Assembly (NCBI RefSeq): GCF_022809095.1
Contig: NZ_JALAZE010000002.1
Location: 124,001-188,000 of the forward strand
Direction of reading: 5' to 3'
From: Bacillus kexueae
GTDB taxonomy: Bacteria > Bacillota > Bacilli > Bacillales > Aeribacillaceae
DNA length: 64,000 nucleotides
Shown: positions 26,597 to 37,753 of the stretch, in pieces
Numbering within the stretch: the stretch's first letter is position 1
How the letters are laid out: each line of letters begins with the position of its first letter
Notes under the pieces: model-generated
The model's input: only the letters and a program-made list of their open reading frames with translations
What the model was told of the DNA's origin: nothing
Databases searched by the model: none
Position numbers and translations under genes: made by a program

Positions 26597-29500
26597 TTGT
26601 CATTCGTTCACCTTCAAGTCAAAAGCGCTTACAGCCTCCTTTTAAGTGCTGCGAGTGTAGAAAGGCTTGTCGAACGCAGTAAACAATTAAAATATGAGGC
26701 AATTGCCTTAACAGATCATCACGTATTATACGGAGCGATTGCTTTTTATAAGCTTTGTTTAAAGCATCAAATTAAACCGATTTTTGGACTAACCGCATCT
26801 GTTGAAATTAAAGGAGAGTCCTACCCTTTTATATTGTTGGCAAAAAATGAGATAGGGTATCGTCATCTATTAAAGATTAGTAGTTTATTGCAAACAAAGT
26901 ATAAAAAAGGGATTCCGATTTCAGTCCTTAAAACAAATTTAAGCGAACTAATTGTCCTTTCCGGTGGAAAGGAAAGCCTTATAGAAAAACTTATCCTAGA
27001 GGGGAAAGAAGAGGACGCGAAAAAGGCAGCCCAATTTTTTCAGCAAGTAACAGATGGGGCTTTTTATTTGTCTATACAACGATTAAAAGAGACGAATGAA
27101 TCAGAGCTGAATCATACATTAATTAACATTTCACGTTCCATGTCCATTCCGTTAGTGGCAACGAATGACGTTTCTTATGTCGAAAAAGATGATGCCTTTG
27201 CTTATGAATGTATGGTAGCAATTGGGAAGGGAACACAAGTTACGCAGGAAACGGTAGGGTCCGATCAACGCTATTTGAAAGCCCAACATGAAATGATAGA
27301 GCTGTTTCGAGATATTCCAGAGGCAGTTGAGAATACAAAAAAAATTGCGGATCAATGCCAGGTAAAGTTTAACTTAGGTCAGTTAAAGTTACCGAAATAC
27401 CCCGTTCCAAATGGTATGGATTCCGAGCAATACTTCGAACGTTTATGTATTGAAGGGCTAAAAAAGAGAGTGAATAATCCAAGTGATGTATACTACGATC
27501 GCCTCATTTACGAAATTGAAATTATAAAGCGGATGAACTTCTGTGATTATTTCTTAATTGTTTCCGATTTTATGCTTTACGCAAGAGAGCAAGGTATATT
27601 AACAGGACCAGGTCGTGGGTCTGCTGCAGGATCGCTTGTTGCCTATGCTTTACATATTACCGATGTTGACCCGATTAAATACCATCTTTTATTCGAACGT
27701 TTTTTAAATCCAGAACGTATTACCATGCCCGATATTGATATAGACTTTCCCGATTCGAGACGAGACGAAATGATTCAGTATGTCATGAAAAAATACGGAA
27801 AACATCACGTAGCTCAAATCATTACATTTGGGACCCTTGCTGCAAAAGCAGCAGTGCGAGATATCGGAAGGGTACTAGGTGCATCTTTAAAAGAAGTGGA
27901 TAGCATAGCGAAGCAAATCCCTTCGAAACCAGGGATTACGTTACGAGAAGCAATAAAAGAGTCACCTGCTTTGAAAGCGAAAATGGAAGAATCGACGGTT
28001 GCTAAGCATATTATTGAAACGGCAATGAAGGTAGAAGGGCTTCCTAGACATGCTTCAACTCATGCAGCAGGCGTTGTTTTGAGTGATCAGCCATTAGTTG
28101 ACATCATCCCTCTACAGGAAGGACATCAAGGTGTTTTTCTTACTCAGTATGCAATGGATCACTTAGAGGATGTTGGATTGTTAAAAATGGATTTCCTTGG
28201 TCTACGAAACTTAACATTAATTGAGAACGTGACATCTCTTATAGAAAAGTATGAAGGAACTAAAATTTCGTTTGAAGAAATTCAGTATAAAGATCACAAA
28301 ACGTTTTCTCTCTTAGCGAAAGGAGATACGACAGGGGTTTTCCAGCTAGAGTCTGAAGGTATGCGAAATGTCTTAAGGCGACTTGCCCCTCATTCATTAG
28401 AAGATATCGTTGCCGTGAACGCGCTCTACCGTCCAGGTCCGATGGAGAATATCCCATTATTTATTGACCGAAAGCACGGGAAGAAAGCGATTGAATATCC
28501 TCACGATGATTTGCAGGAGATATTGTCACGAACATATGGAGTTATCGTCTATCAAGAACAAATCATGGAAATCGCCTCTAAAATGGCAGGTTTTTCGCTC
28601 GGGGAAGCGGATTTGCTTCGACGTGCAGTCGGGAAAAAAATTAAATCAGTTTTGGAAGAAGAAAGGGAGCATTTCGTAGAAGGGTGTAAAAAGAAAGGGT
28701 ATTCGATTGAAACGGCGAATCAAGTATATGACCTTATCGTAAAATTTGCGAATTATGGATTTAATCGAAGTCACGCTGTCGCTTATAGTATGATTTCCTT
28801 TCAACTTGCTTATTTAAAGGCTCATTACCCACATTATTTTATGGCAGCTTTGCTTTCGAGTGTAAGTAGTAGCGATTCTAAATTAGCTCAATACATTCAA
28901 GAAGGAAAAAGTAGTGGAATGGAATTTTTACCTCCTTCCATTAATCGAAGCGGCTATTCGTTTTTTGTGGAAAAAGGTGCTATCCGCTTTAGTTTGGCAG
29001 CTATTAAAAACGTAGGTATCTCCGCATTAAAAGAAATTTTTCAGGAGAGGAAAAAAAGACCATTTGAAGATTTGTTTGATTTTTGTGTGAGAGTTTCTGG
29101 TAAATCGGTCAATCGGCGGACGATTGAATCCCTCATTTTCTCGGGAGCATTTGACGAATTTGGAGTGGATCGAGCTGTTTTGCTTGCATCACTCGATGTA
29201 GCATTGAACCATGCGGAGTTATTAAAAGGGGACGATGAGAATCAATTCGATTTATTCCTTCAAGAGGAATTGAATATTAAACCGAAATATGTGGAAGTTG
29301 AACCACTCCCTCCGTTTGAGAAGCTCCAATATGAAAAAGAAGCTCTTGGGTTTTATTTTTCTAGTCATCCGGTCGATCCTTATGAAGAAGCGTTGAAACA
29401 AACGGGAGCGATTCAAATTTCAGAGGCACAAAAAAGGATTAATAGACAGGTAAGTATGGGGGTATTCTTAGCAAATTGCAAACCGATTCGAACAAAAAAA

Positions 29501-29932
29501 GGTGAAGCGATGGCCTTTTTATCAGTCAGTGATTCAAGTGGTGAATTAGAGGCTGTAATCTTTCCGAAGGATTATGCAAAATACAACACTTTGTTACAAA
29601 CCGGGTCTGTGTTGGTCGTCCAAGGAAAGATGGAAGTCAGAAACGAAAAGCTACAGTTGATTGTTCAAAGTGTGAGTGAAATAAAAACGCTCGTACAATC
29701 CATATCTTCTAAAAAAGTGTTTATTAAATTGCAAGATGCATCAATGAATGATCAAATCGATAAGTTGAAGAACGTACTCCGAACTTATCAAGGTTCTTCA
29801 CCAGTTTATGTTTATTATGAGCATACAAAAAAAACGGTTCAGCTCCAGCGAGAATATTGGATCAATCCAACGGAATCTTGTATTCAATTATTAAAAAATA
29901 TTGTTGGGGAAAAACATGTGGTGGTGAAATAG
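26597..29932 (+). CDS. dnaE: DNA polymerase III subunit alpha, DnaE type
   Basis: The second replicative polymerase of Firmicutes, which extends RNA primers on the lagging strand before PolC takes over. The 1111-residue protein has an N-terminal PHP domain (ALTDHHVLYGAIAF), the palm catalytic motif PDIDIDFPDSRRDE at about 376-389, GPGRGSAAGSLVAY, FNRSHAVAYS and the C-terminal OB domain (SMGVFLANCKPIR). The start is TTG 26597 (MSFVHLQVKSAYSLL) after AAAGGTGGGAG. Length is normal. Confidence 0.97.
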   Translation: MSFVHLQVKSAYSLLLSAASVERLVERSKQLKYEAIALTDHHVLYGAIAFYKLCLKHQIKPIFGLTASVEIKGESYPFILLAKNEIGYRHLLKISSLLQTKYKKGIPISVLKTNLSELIVLSGGKESLIEKLILEGKEEDAKKAAQFFQQVTDGAFYLSIQRLKETNESELNHTLINISRSMSIPLVATNDVSYVEKDDAFAYECMVAIGKGTQVTQETVGSDQRYLKAQHEMIELFRDIPEAVENTKKIADQCQVKFNLGQLKLPKYPVPNGMDSEQYFERLCIEGLKKRVNNPSDVYYDRLIYEIEIIKRMNFCDYFLIVSDFMLYAREQGILTGPGRGSAAGSLVAYALHITDVDPIKYHLLFERFLNPERITMPDIDIDFPDSRRDEMIQYVMKKYGKHHVAQIITFGTLAAKAAVRDIGRVLGASLKEVDSIAKQIPSKPGITLREAIKESPALKAKMEESTVAKHIIETAMKVEGLPRHASTHAAGVVLSDQPLVDIIPLQEGHQGVFLTQYAMDHLEDVGLLKMDFLGLRNLTLIENVTSLIEKYEGTKISFEEIQYKDHKTFSLLAKGDTTGVFQLESEGMRNVLRRLAPHSLEDIVAVNALYRPGPMENIPLFIDRKHGKKAIEYPHDDLQEILSRTYGVIVYQEQIMEIASKMAGFSLGEADLLRRAVGKKIKSVLEEEREHFVEGCKKKGYSIETANQVYDLIVKFANYGFNRSHAVAYSMISFQLAYLKAHYPHYFMAALLSSVSSSDSKLAQYIQEGKSSGMEFLPPSINRSGYSFFVEKGAIRFSLAAIKNVGISALKEIFQERKKRPFEDLFDFCVRVSGKSVNRRTIESLIFSGAFDEFGVDRAVLLASLDVALNHAELLKGDDENQFDLFLQEELNIKPKYVEVEPLPPFEKLQYEKEALGFYFSSHPVDPYEEALKQTGAIQISEAQKRINRQVSMGVFLANCKPIRTKKGEAMAFLSVSDSSGELEAVIFPKDYAKYNTLLQTGSVLVVQGKMEVRNEKLQLIVQSVSEIKTLVQSISSKKVFIKLQDASMNDQIDKLKNVLRTYQGSSPVYVYYEHTKKTVQLQREYWINPTESCIQLLKNIVGEKHVVVK

Positions 29933-29985
29933 TGTTATTAAATATAAACTTGGTGACGTAGAGATTTGTTTTAGATAGTGAATTC

Positions 29986-30072
29986 GGTGAGGGATTCTTT
30001 TTAGTGCTGAAGTGATTTTCAACACGGTGTTCATCCTTGAATATAAAGGTGTTGAACCCCCTCACTCTTTAC
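29986..30072 (+). terminator. Hairpin-rich end of the dnaE transcript
   Basis: GGTGAGGG and CCCTCAC pair over about 70 bases, with an inner GTTCATCCTT/AAAGGTGTTGAAC hairpin and a short pyrimidine tail. It may act as a terminator, but the long loop makes this uncertain. Confidence 0.4.
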
Positions 30073-30115
30073 ATTCATTAAATATGTGATATATTGTAAT
30101 GGTGGTCTGACCACC
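30068..30115 (+). promoter_or_regulatory. Malic enzyme promoter with a GntR/FadR-type operator at the start site
   Basis: TTTACA (30068-30073), 16-base spacer, TGA-TATATT (extended -10, 30090-30095); initiation near 30102. The perfect palindrome GGTGGTCTGACCACC occupies 30101-30115, exactly over the expected start. TGGT-N-ACCA palindromes are typical of FadR-subfamily GntR repressors, and such a gene is the next but one ORF. Confidence 0.7.
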
Positions 30116-30269
30116 TAGGAGCAGAAGATCCCTCACCATTCAAAAGGTGTAATGAGGTCTAACTGTCTAGATTGGTCGGATTATTAGAAAGAATATAAAG
30201 CTTGGAAAAGCTACCGAATGAAGTTTCACTTATATAAATTTTTTTAGCCCTTTAAGGAGTGAACAAACA

Positions 30270-31505
30270 ATGTCTTTAAGAGAAGAAGCCTTACATATGC
30301 ACCGTATCCATAAAGGAAAATTAGAGTCAAAATCGAAAGTTCCGGTGCGGAATGCAGATGATTTAAGTTTAGCCTATTCTCCAGGGGTGGCTGAACCTTG
30401 TAAAGCGATTTATGATGATAAAAATAAAGTTTACGAGTATACAATGAAAGGAAATATGGTTGCCGTTGTATCAGATGGTACGGCTGTTCTAGGTCTTGGC
30501 AATATTGGACCTGAAGCGGCACTTCCTGTTATGGAAGGAAAAGCTGTACTTTTTAAGAGTTTTGCAGGAGTAGACGCATTCCCTATTTGTTTAGATACGA
30601 CCGATGTGGATAAAATCGTAGAGACAGTAAAATTACTAGAGCCAACTTTCGGTGGCGTAAACTTAGAGGATATTGCAGCTCCAAACTGCTTTGAGATTGA
30701 AGAACGATTAAAAAAGGAAACAAATATTCCAATCTTCCACGATGATCAACACGGTACGGCTATTGTGACAGCAGCTGGTTTAATTAATGCACTAAAGCTC
30801 GTCGGTAAAAAGATGTCAAATATCAAAGTGGTAGCAAATGGAGCAGGTGCAGCTGGTATTGCGATTATTAAATTACTATATCGTTACGGTGTGCGTGATA
30901 TCATCATGTGTGACTCAAAAGGGGCTATTTTCGAAGGCCGTACATACGGAATGAATTCAGTAAAAGAAGAAGTTGCTAAATTTACGAACCGTGAACGAAT
31001 GGAAGGGTCATTAGGTGACGTGATTAAAGATGCCGATGTATTTATTGGCGTATCGGTTGAAGGGGCTTTAACAAAAGAAATGATTCAAACGATGGCTGCT
31101 GACCCAATCATTTTTGCGATGGCAAATCCAGTCCCTGAAATTATGCCTCAAGATGCGAAGGATGCAGGAGCTAAAGTCATTGGTACAGGAAGATCTGACT
31201 TTCCGAACCAAGTAAATAACGTTTTAGCGTTCCCGGGAATTTTCAGAGGGGCATTAGATGTAAGAGCAACACATATAAATGAACAAATGAAGATGGCTGC
31301 AGCAAGTGCCATTGCTAATTTGGTAGAAGAAGAAGAATTGCGACCAGACTATGTTATCCCGGCTCCGTTCGATCCACGAGTTGCTCCAGCCGTTGCGGCA
31401 GCTGTTGCAAAGGCAGCGATGGAAACGGGCGTTGCACGCTTAAAAGTAGATCCGAAAGAGATAGAAGAAAAAACGAAGAAGCTTGCCATTATCGAAGAAA
31501 AGTGA
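30270..31505 (+). CDS. ytsJ: NAD(P)-dependent malic enzyme (YtsJ type)
   Basis: Decarboxylates malate to pyruvate; B. subtilis YtsJ is the NADP-preferring form that supplies NADPH on malate. The 411-residue short-form protein begins MSLREEALHMHRIHKGKLE and shows SLAYSPGVAEPC, DTTDVDKIVETVK, FHDDQHGTAIV and the nucleotide-binding VVANGAGAAGIAI. AAGGAGTG precedes the ATG. It is followed after eight bases by the GntR regulator and then accDA, so malate-derived pyruvate, NADPH and malonyl-CoA formation are encoded together. Confidence 0.94.
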   Translation: MSLREEALHMHRIHKGKLESKSKVPVRNADDLSLAYSPGVAEPCKAIYDDKNKVYEYTMKGNMVAVVSDGTAVLGLGNIGPEAALPVMEGKAVLFKSFAGVDAFPICLDTTDVDKIVETVKLLEPTFGGVNLEDIAAPNCFEIEERLKKETNIPIFHDDQHGTAIVTAAGLINALKLVGKKMSNIKVVANGAGAAGIAIIKLLYRYGVRDIIMCDSKGAIFEGRTYGMNSVKEEVAKFTNRERMEGSLGDVIKDADVFIGVSVEGALTKEMIQTMAADPIIFAMANPVPEIMPQDAKDAGAKVIGTGRSDFPNQVNNVLAFPGIFRGALDVRATHINEQMKMAAASAIANLVEEEELRPDYVIPAPFDPRVAPAVAAAVAKAAMETGVARLKVDPKEIEEKTKKLAIIEEK

Positions 31506-31513
31506 GTGATTGA

Positions 31514-32182
31514 ATGGTGACACCTTCAAAACAGAAGGTTTTCTTGAATACATTAGAAAAAATCAAAAAAATTATTCAAGATGATCAATTACTGCCTGGT
31601 GACAAATTACCATCTGAACGAGAGTTGTCTGATCGTCTCGCTGTTGGAAGATCCTCTGTCCGGGAGGCTCTTCGCGCATTAGAACTATTAGGTATCATTG
31701 AAACGCGAAGAGGAGAGGGTACTTATATTCAAGATGCTAGAGATAATCATTTAATTCCGCTACTTGGAACATTTATCTTACAAGACTCAATTTCAAAAAA
31801 AGACTTGCTTGAGATGAATGAAATGTTAGAAATTCAGGCATTGATGTTAATACTAGGTAATAAACCGATTGAAAAACTGAAAGATTTACAGAGTCAATTA
31901 ATTCAAAAAGATGAAGTAGAGATTATGACAGACTTGATGAAATTGGCTGATAACTTCTTGCTATATCGAATTTGGTCAGTGCTTCATCAATTCGTACGAG
32001 CCGTTTTACCACCGGCTGTTGGTCGTTCAAGGGAGGACTTTGAACATCTCCTTCATCATTTAATTCATCATGACCAAGAAAAAGTCGTACAAGTTTATCA
32101 ATCACTTTCTTATAAAACAGTTGGGGAATTAGAAGGTACGGAAATAGGTAACGATTCTTCTAAGGGAGGTTTTCCTACGTGA
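31514..32182 (+). CDS. FadR-subfamily GntR transcriptional regulator
   Basis: A 222-residue regulator with an N-terminal winged helix: [19 protein letters not shown] and [19 protein letters not shown] are the GntR signature. The C-terminal part is helical and FCD-like but short, and the metal-binding His/Asp pattern of FCD domains is not obvious. It lies between the malic enzyme and accD and overlaps accD by four bases; B. subtilis lacks a gene here. The operator at 30101-30115 is its likely target, implying autoregulation of ytsJ-gntR-accDA. The ligand is unknown. Confidence 0.85.
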   Translation: MVTPSKQKVFLNTLEKIKKIIQDDQLLPGDKLPSERELSDRLAVGRSSVREALRALELLGIIETRRGEGTYIQDARDNHLIPLLGTFILQDSISKKDLLEMNEMLEIQALMLILGNKPIEKLKDLQSQLIQKDEVEIMTDLMKLADNFLLYRIWSVLHQFVRAVLPPAVGRSREDFEHLLHHLIHHDQEKVVQVYQSLSYKTVGELEGTEIGNDSSKGGFPT

Positions 32183-33051
32183 TAAAAAATATTTTTGCGA
32201 AAAAAAAGAAATATGCAACCATCCCTTCGGAACAAGCGAAGCAAGAAATTCCAGAAGGGATTATGACGAAATGTCCGAGTTGTAAAAAAATCATGTATTC
32301 GAAGGAACTAAACAAAAACCTTCGTGTATGTACAAATTGCGGTTACCATCACCAAATGGGATCAAGAGATCGTATAAAGAGTCTATTTGATGAAGGAACG
32401 TTCGAAGAATTGGACAGAACGTTATCTTCCAAAAATCCATTAAACTTTCCAAGTTATCTTGAAAAGTTAGAAAAGGATCGTCAAAAGACGAACTTAAACG
32501 AAGCGGTTGTCACTGGAGAAGGTGAGATTAACGGCTTTCCAGTTGTCGTTGCAGTAATGGATTCGAGCTTTAGAATGGGAAGTATGGGCTCAGTAGTAGG
32601 TGAAAAAATTACGAGAGCGATTGAAAGAGCTCATGAAAAATCAGTTCCTTTTATTATTTTTACCGCTTCAGGTGGGGCACGCATGCAAGAAGGTGTTTTA
32701 AGCTTAATGCAAATGGCGAAAACAAGCTCTGCACTTAAACACTTCAGTGATGAAGGCGGCCTTATTATCTCCATTATGACCCACCCGACGACAGGTGGAG
32801 TTTCTGCGAGCTTTGCTTCACTTGGAGACTATAACTTTGCAGAACCCGGTGCACTAATTGGCTTTGCAGGTAGAAGAATTATCGAACAGACGATTAGAGA
32901 AGAATTGCCTGAAGACTTCCAAACAGCGGAGTTTCTGTTAAAACATGGACAACTTGATGCAGTGATTCATCGCCACGACTTAAAGGAAACTCTCACAAAT
33001 CTTCTCGATATACATTGTGGAAAGGGTGATGTAACGTGGCTGGAGAATTAG
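32179..33051 (+). CDS. accD: Acetyl-CoA carboxylase carboxyltransferase subunit beta
   Basis: Transfers CO2 from biotin carrier protein to acetyl-CoA to make malonyl-CoA. The 290-residue protein has the N-terminal zinc ribbon with C32, C35, C51 and C54 (KCPSCKK and VCTNCGYHH) and the carboxyltransferase core ([31 protein letters not shown]). The GTG start overlaps the regulator's stop. It overlaps accA by 16 bases. Confidence 0.97.
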   Translation: MIKNIFAKKKKYATIPSEQAKQEIPEGIMTKCPSCKKIMYSKELNKNLRVCTNCGYHHQMGSRDRIKSLFDEGTFEELDRTLSSKNPLNFPSYLEKLEKDRQKTNLNEAVVTGEGEINGFPVVVAVMDSSFRMGSMGSVVGEKITRAIERAHEKSVPFIIFTASGGARMQEGVLSLMQMAKTSSALKHFSDEGGLIISIMTHPTTGGVSASFASLGDYNFAEPGALIGFAGRRIIEQTIREELPEDFQTAEFLLKHGQLDAVIHRHDLKETLTNLLDIHCGKGDVTWLEN

Positions 33052-34010
33052 AATTTGAAAAACCCGTCGTTGAATTGCGAGAAAAAATACGCGAACTAAA
33101 AGAGTTTACAAAGAATGCGGATGTTGATTTAACAGCTGAAATTCAAAAGCTTGAAAATCGATTGCAAAACTTAGAGCAGGAAATTTATCACAATTTAACC
33201 CCTTGGAATCGCGTTCAGATTGCCAGACATCCAAATCGCCCAACTACACTCGATTATATTGAAAGGCTTTTTGATCATTTCTTTGAAGTGCATGGAGACC
33301 GATTCTTTGGAGATGATGAGGCAATCGTTGGAGGAGTAGCAAAATTCCAAGGAGTACCAGTTACAGTTATCGGACACCAACGTGGAAAAGATACGAAAGA
33401 AAACCTTCGTCGAAATTTCGGGATGCCACATCCAGAAGGATATCGAAAAGCGTTGCGTTTAATGAAGCAAGCAGATAAATTTAATCGCCCAATTATTTGT
33501 TTTATTGATACGAAGGGTGCTTACCCTGGAAAAGCAGCCGAAGAAAGAGGACAGAGTGAGGCGATTGCCAAAAACTTATTTGAGATGGCTGGCCTACGTG
33601 TTCCAGTTATTTGTATCGTCATCGGAGAAGGTGGAAGTGGAGGAGCACTAGCTTTAGGTGTAGGTAACCACATTCACATGCTCGAAAACTCTACTTATTC
33701 AGTTATATCGCCTGAAGGGGCAGCCGCTTTATTATGGAAAGATGCAGGCTTAGCACAAAAAGCGGCAGAAACAATGAAGATTACTGCCCCTGACTTAAAG
33801 GAACTCGGAATCATTGATCAAATTATTCCAGAAGTTAAAGGTGGTGCTCATCGAAATATTGATGAGCAAGCTGATTACATTCGAGGGGTATTAACCGATT
33901 CATTAAAAGAATTAATGAACATGAATGTTGAGGAGCTTATTCAGCACCGTTATAACAAATTTAAACAAATTGGTGAATATACGAATGATGACTCGTATGT
34001 AACCACTTAA
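33036..34010 (+). CDS. accA: Acetyl-CoA carboxylase carboxyltransferase subunit alpha
   Basis: Partner of AccD in the carboxyltransferase. The 324-residue protein has [40 protein letters not shown] and [16 protein letters not shown]. The GTG start is inside accD, so the two subunits are translationally coupled in equal amounts. A terminator follows, which separates accDA from pfkA. Confidence 0.97.
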   Translation: MAGELEFEKPVVELREKIRELKEFTKNADVDLTAEIQKLENRLQNLEQEIYHNLTPWNRVQIARHPNRPTTLDYIERLFDHFFEVHGDRFFGDDEAIVGGVAKFQGVPVTVIGHQRGKDTKENLRRNFGMPHPEGYRKALRLMKQADKFNRPIICFIDTKGAYPGKAAEERGQSEAIAKNLFEMAGLRVPVICIVIGEGGSGGALALGVGNHIHMLENSTYSVISPEGAAALLWKDAGLAQKAAETMKITAPDLKELGIIDQIIPEVKGGAHRNIDEQADYIRGVLTDSLKELMNMNVEELIQHRYNKFKQIGEYTNDDSYVTT

Positions 34011-34027
34011 AAACAAAAATAAAAATG

Positions 34028-34067
34028 GAAAATCGCTTCAAGTATATCGGGGCGATTTTCTTCTTTT
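34028..34067 (+). terminator. Terminator of the ytsJ-gntR-accDA unit
   Basis: GAAAATCGC / GCGATTTTC stem followed by TTCTTTT. The 439-base gap to pfkA also holds a weaker AAAAGCGTG/CACGTTTT hairpin near 34180-34216. Confidence 0.8.
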
Positions 34068-34315
34068 ATTATGCTAGAGCTTAATTAATCAGTTATCGGA
34101 ATATCATCGGCTACTATTTTTCATAAATTAAGTGATTTTTCTATTCGAAGATGGATTTTAGATGAAAATTCATGTAAGATGTAAAAGCGTGGCTCTTATG
34201 GACAAGGGACACGTTTTCATTTTCTTTGACGTAATTTTGAGTACACATCGGTTTTAGCAACAAGAATATGAAAACGTTCAGTTCTTTACGATGCGTAATA
34301 TGGCGAAAATCTTCT

Positions 34316-34344
34316 CTTACACTAAGAGCTAGATTGTGTATAAT
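34316..34344 (+). promoter_or_regulatory. Sigma-A promoter of pfkA-pyk
   Basis: CTTACA (34316-34321), 17-base spacer, TATAAT (34339-34344); initiation near 34351, leaving a leader of about 100 bases. Confidence 0.5.
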
Positions 34345-34443
34345 AGTAGAGGGCTAAAGTTATAAAGAGATAAAGTCATAAAAAGGGGTCATAGCCTAAT
34401 TGTTGTCGTGTTATGCTTTGGTTAAAACGGTTTGGTGAGGTGA

Positions 34444-35409
<966 letters not shown>

Positions 35410-35470
35410 TGATACAATAAACTCGGCGGATGGGATCGTTTCCATATTTTTTTCAGGAGGTTACTTTTTG

Positions 35471-37231
35471 ATGCGTAAAACAAAGATTGTTTGTACGATT
35501 GGTCCTGCTAGTGAAAGTGTTGAGATGTTAGAAAAATTAATGGATGCTGGCATGAACGTTGCCCGTTTAAATTTCTCTCATGGTGACTATGAAGAGCATG
35601 GTGCGCGTATTAAAAGCATTCGCGAAGCTTCTAAGAAGCTAGGAAAAAACGTAGCGATCTTACTTGATACAAAAGGTCCGGAAATTCGTACACATACGAT
35701 GGAAAACGGAGCAATTGAGCTTGTTGCTGGTTCAGAATTAATTGTGTCCATGAAAGAAGTCGTTGGAACAGAAAAGAAAATTTCCATCACATATGAAGGA
35801 CTTATTAACGATGTTGCCGTAGGTTCTACAATCTTACTTGACGATGGTTTAATTGGATTAGAAGTTCTAGCGATTGACCATGCAAACAACGAAATCCAAA
35901 CGAAAGTACTGAATAGTGGTACGTTAAAGAATAAAAAAGGTGTGAACGTTCCTGGTGTAAGCGTCAAATTACCTGGTATTACGGAAAAAGACGCAAAAGA
36001 TATCGTTTTCGGTATTCAGCAAGATGTTGATTTCATTGCTGCATCATTCGTGCGTCGTGCATCTGATGTGTTAGAAATTCGTGAACTATTAGAAGAGCAC
36101 GGTGCAGAACATATTCAAATTATCCCGAAAATCGAAAACCAAGAGGGTGTAGATAACATCGACGAAATTTTAGAAGTTTCGGATGGTTTAATGGTTGCCC
36201 GCGGTGATTTAGGGGTAGAGATTCCTGCTGAAGAAGTACCGCTAGTTCAAAAGCAATTAATTGAGAAATGTAATAAGCTTGGAAAGCCTGTTATTACTGC
36301 AACTCAAATGCTTGATTCTATGCAACGCAATCCGCGTCCAACTCGTGCGGAAGCTAGTGACGTTGCGAATGCCATCTTTGATGGAACAGATGCTATTATG
36401 TTATCTGGTGAAACAGCAGCAGGTTCATACCCAGTGGAAGCAGTACAAACAATGCATAATATCGCTTCTCGTGTTGAGCGCTCTTTACAATACAAAGAGT
36501 TATTAGCAACTCGTACGAAGCAAGCTTGTACGATGATTACAGATGCTATTGGCCAATCTGTAGCGCATACAGCACTAAATCTTGATGTCTCAGCAATTGT
36601 TACTCCGACTGTGAGCGGCTATACGGCGAAAATGATTTCTAAATATCGTCCGAAAGCACCAATTGTTGCTGTTACAGCGAATGAATCTGTTTCACGTAAG
36701 CTTGCTTTAGTATGGGGTGTTTACTCACGTGAAGGTGAGATTGCTACAACAACCGATGAAATGCTTGATATTGCAGTACGTGAATCGATTCAAACAGGTA
36801 TTGTGAAACATGGTGATCGCGTCGTGATTACAGCAGGCGTACCAGTTGGTGAAACAGGTTCTACTAACCTAATGAAGGTGCATGTTGTAGGTGACGTTGT
36901 AGGAAAAGGACAAGGAATTGGGCGTAAATCTGCTTTTGGAAAGGTCATTGTAGCAAATACTGCTGAAGAAGCAAAAGAAAAAATGGAAGAAGGTGCGATT
37001 CTCGTTACACGTGGTACGGATCGCGATATGATGGATTCCATTGAAAAAGCAGCTGCTATTGTAACTGAAGAAGGTGGATTAACTAGCCATGCTGCAGTAG
37101 TTGGGTTAAGCTTAGGCGTTCCAGTTATTGTAGGCGTAGAAAATGCAACAACAGCAATGCATGACGGACTTGAAATTACTGTTGATGCAACACAAGGTAT
37201 CATTTATAAAGGTCACGCAAGTGTACTTTAA
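35471..37231 (+). CDS. pyk: Pyruvate kinase with C-terminal phosphohistidine-like domain
   Basis: Makes pyruvate and ATP from phosphoenolpyruvate. The start [14 protein letters not shown] at 35471 follows AGGAGG; upstream in-frame codons lie inside pfkA. The core shows [34 protein letters not shown] and TATQMLDSM. The 586-residue length exceeds the usual 470 because of an extra C-terminal domain with [20 protein letters not shown], the PEP-utilising (TSH) domain of Bacillus-type pyruvate kinases. A terminator follows. Confidence 0.98.
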   Translation: MRKTKIVCTIGPASESVEMLEKLMDAGMNVARLNFSHGDYEEHGARIKSIREASKKLGKNVAILLDTKGPEIRTHTMENGAIELVAGSELIVSMKEVVGTEKKISITYEGLINDVAVGSTILLDDGLIGLEVLAIDHANNEIQTKVLNSGTLKNKKGVNVPGVSVKLPGITEKDAKDIVFGIQQDVDFIAASFVRRASDVLEIRELLEEHGAEHIQIIPKIENQEGVDNIDEILEVSDGLMVARGDLGVEIPAEEVPLVQKQLIEKCNKLGKPVITATQMLDSMQRNPRPTRAEASDVANAIFDGTDAIMLSGETAAGSYPVEAVQTMHNIASRVERSLQYKELLATRTKQACTMITDAIGQSVAHTALNLDVSAIVTPTVSGYTAKMISKYRPKAPIVAVTANESVSRKLALVWGVYSREGEIATTTDEMLDIAVRESIQTGIVKHGDRVVITAGVPVGETGSTNLMKVHVVGDVVGKGQGIGRKSAFGKVIVANTAEEAKEKMEEGAILVTRGTDRDMMDSIEKAAAIVTEEGGLTSHAAVVGLSLGVPVIVGVENATTAMHDGLEITVDATQGIIYKGHASVL

Positions 37232-37236
37232 TCATA

Positions 37237-37274
37237 TAAAAAGGGAAGGTTAATTCGTTAACCTTCTCTTTTTA
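37237..37274 (+). terminator. Terminator of pfkA-pyk
   Basis: AAGGTTAA/TTAACCTT hairpin with a TTCG loop and a T-rich tail. Confidence 0.88.
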
Positions 37275-37323
37275 TCTATTTTCAACTATACTAATACCAA
37301 CATGATTGTTGTGAGGTGTTTAC

Positions 37324-37713
37324 ATGCGAACGTTGCTTTTGTTTTTGATTATCGTCCCAGCATTGGAAATCGGTCTTTTATTATTTTCAGGGCGTACACT
37401 AGGCGTGTTACCAACGATCCTATTAATTATTTTAACTGGGGTACTGGGAGCGTATTTAGCAAAGAAGCAGGGGATTCATACACTTAGAAAAGTTCAAGAA
37501 GAAATGAGTTACGGAAGGCTACCTGGCGATGCAATTATAGATGGTTTATGTATTCTAGTTGGAGGTGTTGTTTTACTAACTCCTGGCTTTATTACAGATG
37601 CTATCGGATTTATCTTATTATTTCCTCAAAGTAGAAACTTGTTAAAACCACTCATACAACGAATTATTAAAAATATCGTAGATAAGAATCATATAACGAT
37701 TATTCGCCCGTAA
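37324..37713 (+). CDS. ytzA: FxsA-family membrane protein
   Basis: A 129-residue protein with three or four hydrophobic segments (LLLFLIIVPALEIGLLLFSG; LGVLPTILLIILTGVLGAYL; GLCILVGGVVLLTPGFITDA) characteristic of FxsA/YtzA proteins. E. coli FxsA affects exclusion of phage T7 by F; the role in Bacillus is unknown. GTGAGGTG precedes the ATG. It shares a terminator with the convergent ytvI. Confidence 0.85.
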   Translation: MRTLLLFLIIVPALEIGLLLFSGRTLGVLPTILLIILTGVLGAYLAKKQGIHTLRKVQEEMSYGRLPGDAIIDGLCILVGGVVLLTPGFITDAIGFILLFPQSRNLLKPLIQRIIKNIVDKNHITIIRP

Positions 37714-37715
37714 AT

Positions 37716-37753
37716 AAAAAGCTAGAAAGTGTGTGTGCACCTTCTAGCTTTTT
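37716..37753. terminator. Bidirectional terminator between fxsA and ytvI
   Basis: Perfect AAAAAGCTAGAA/TTCTAGCTTTTT stem between convergent genes; the ytvI stop codon lies at its right edge. Confidence 0.9.

Noticed and set aside
34267-34280. cre-like TGAAAACGTTCAGT upstream of pfkA
   Set aside because: It matches 12 of 14 positions, but the conserved final CA is lost, and no comparable cre is known to me for the Bacillus pfkA operon. Left as a weak coincidence.
36790-37203. Minus-strand ORF of 137 codons inside pyk
   Set aside because: A shadow of the well-supported pyk frame, with a low-complexity Ser/Thr/Pro product.
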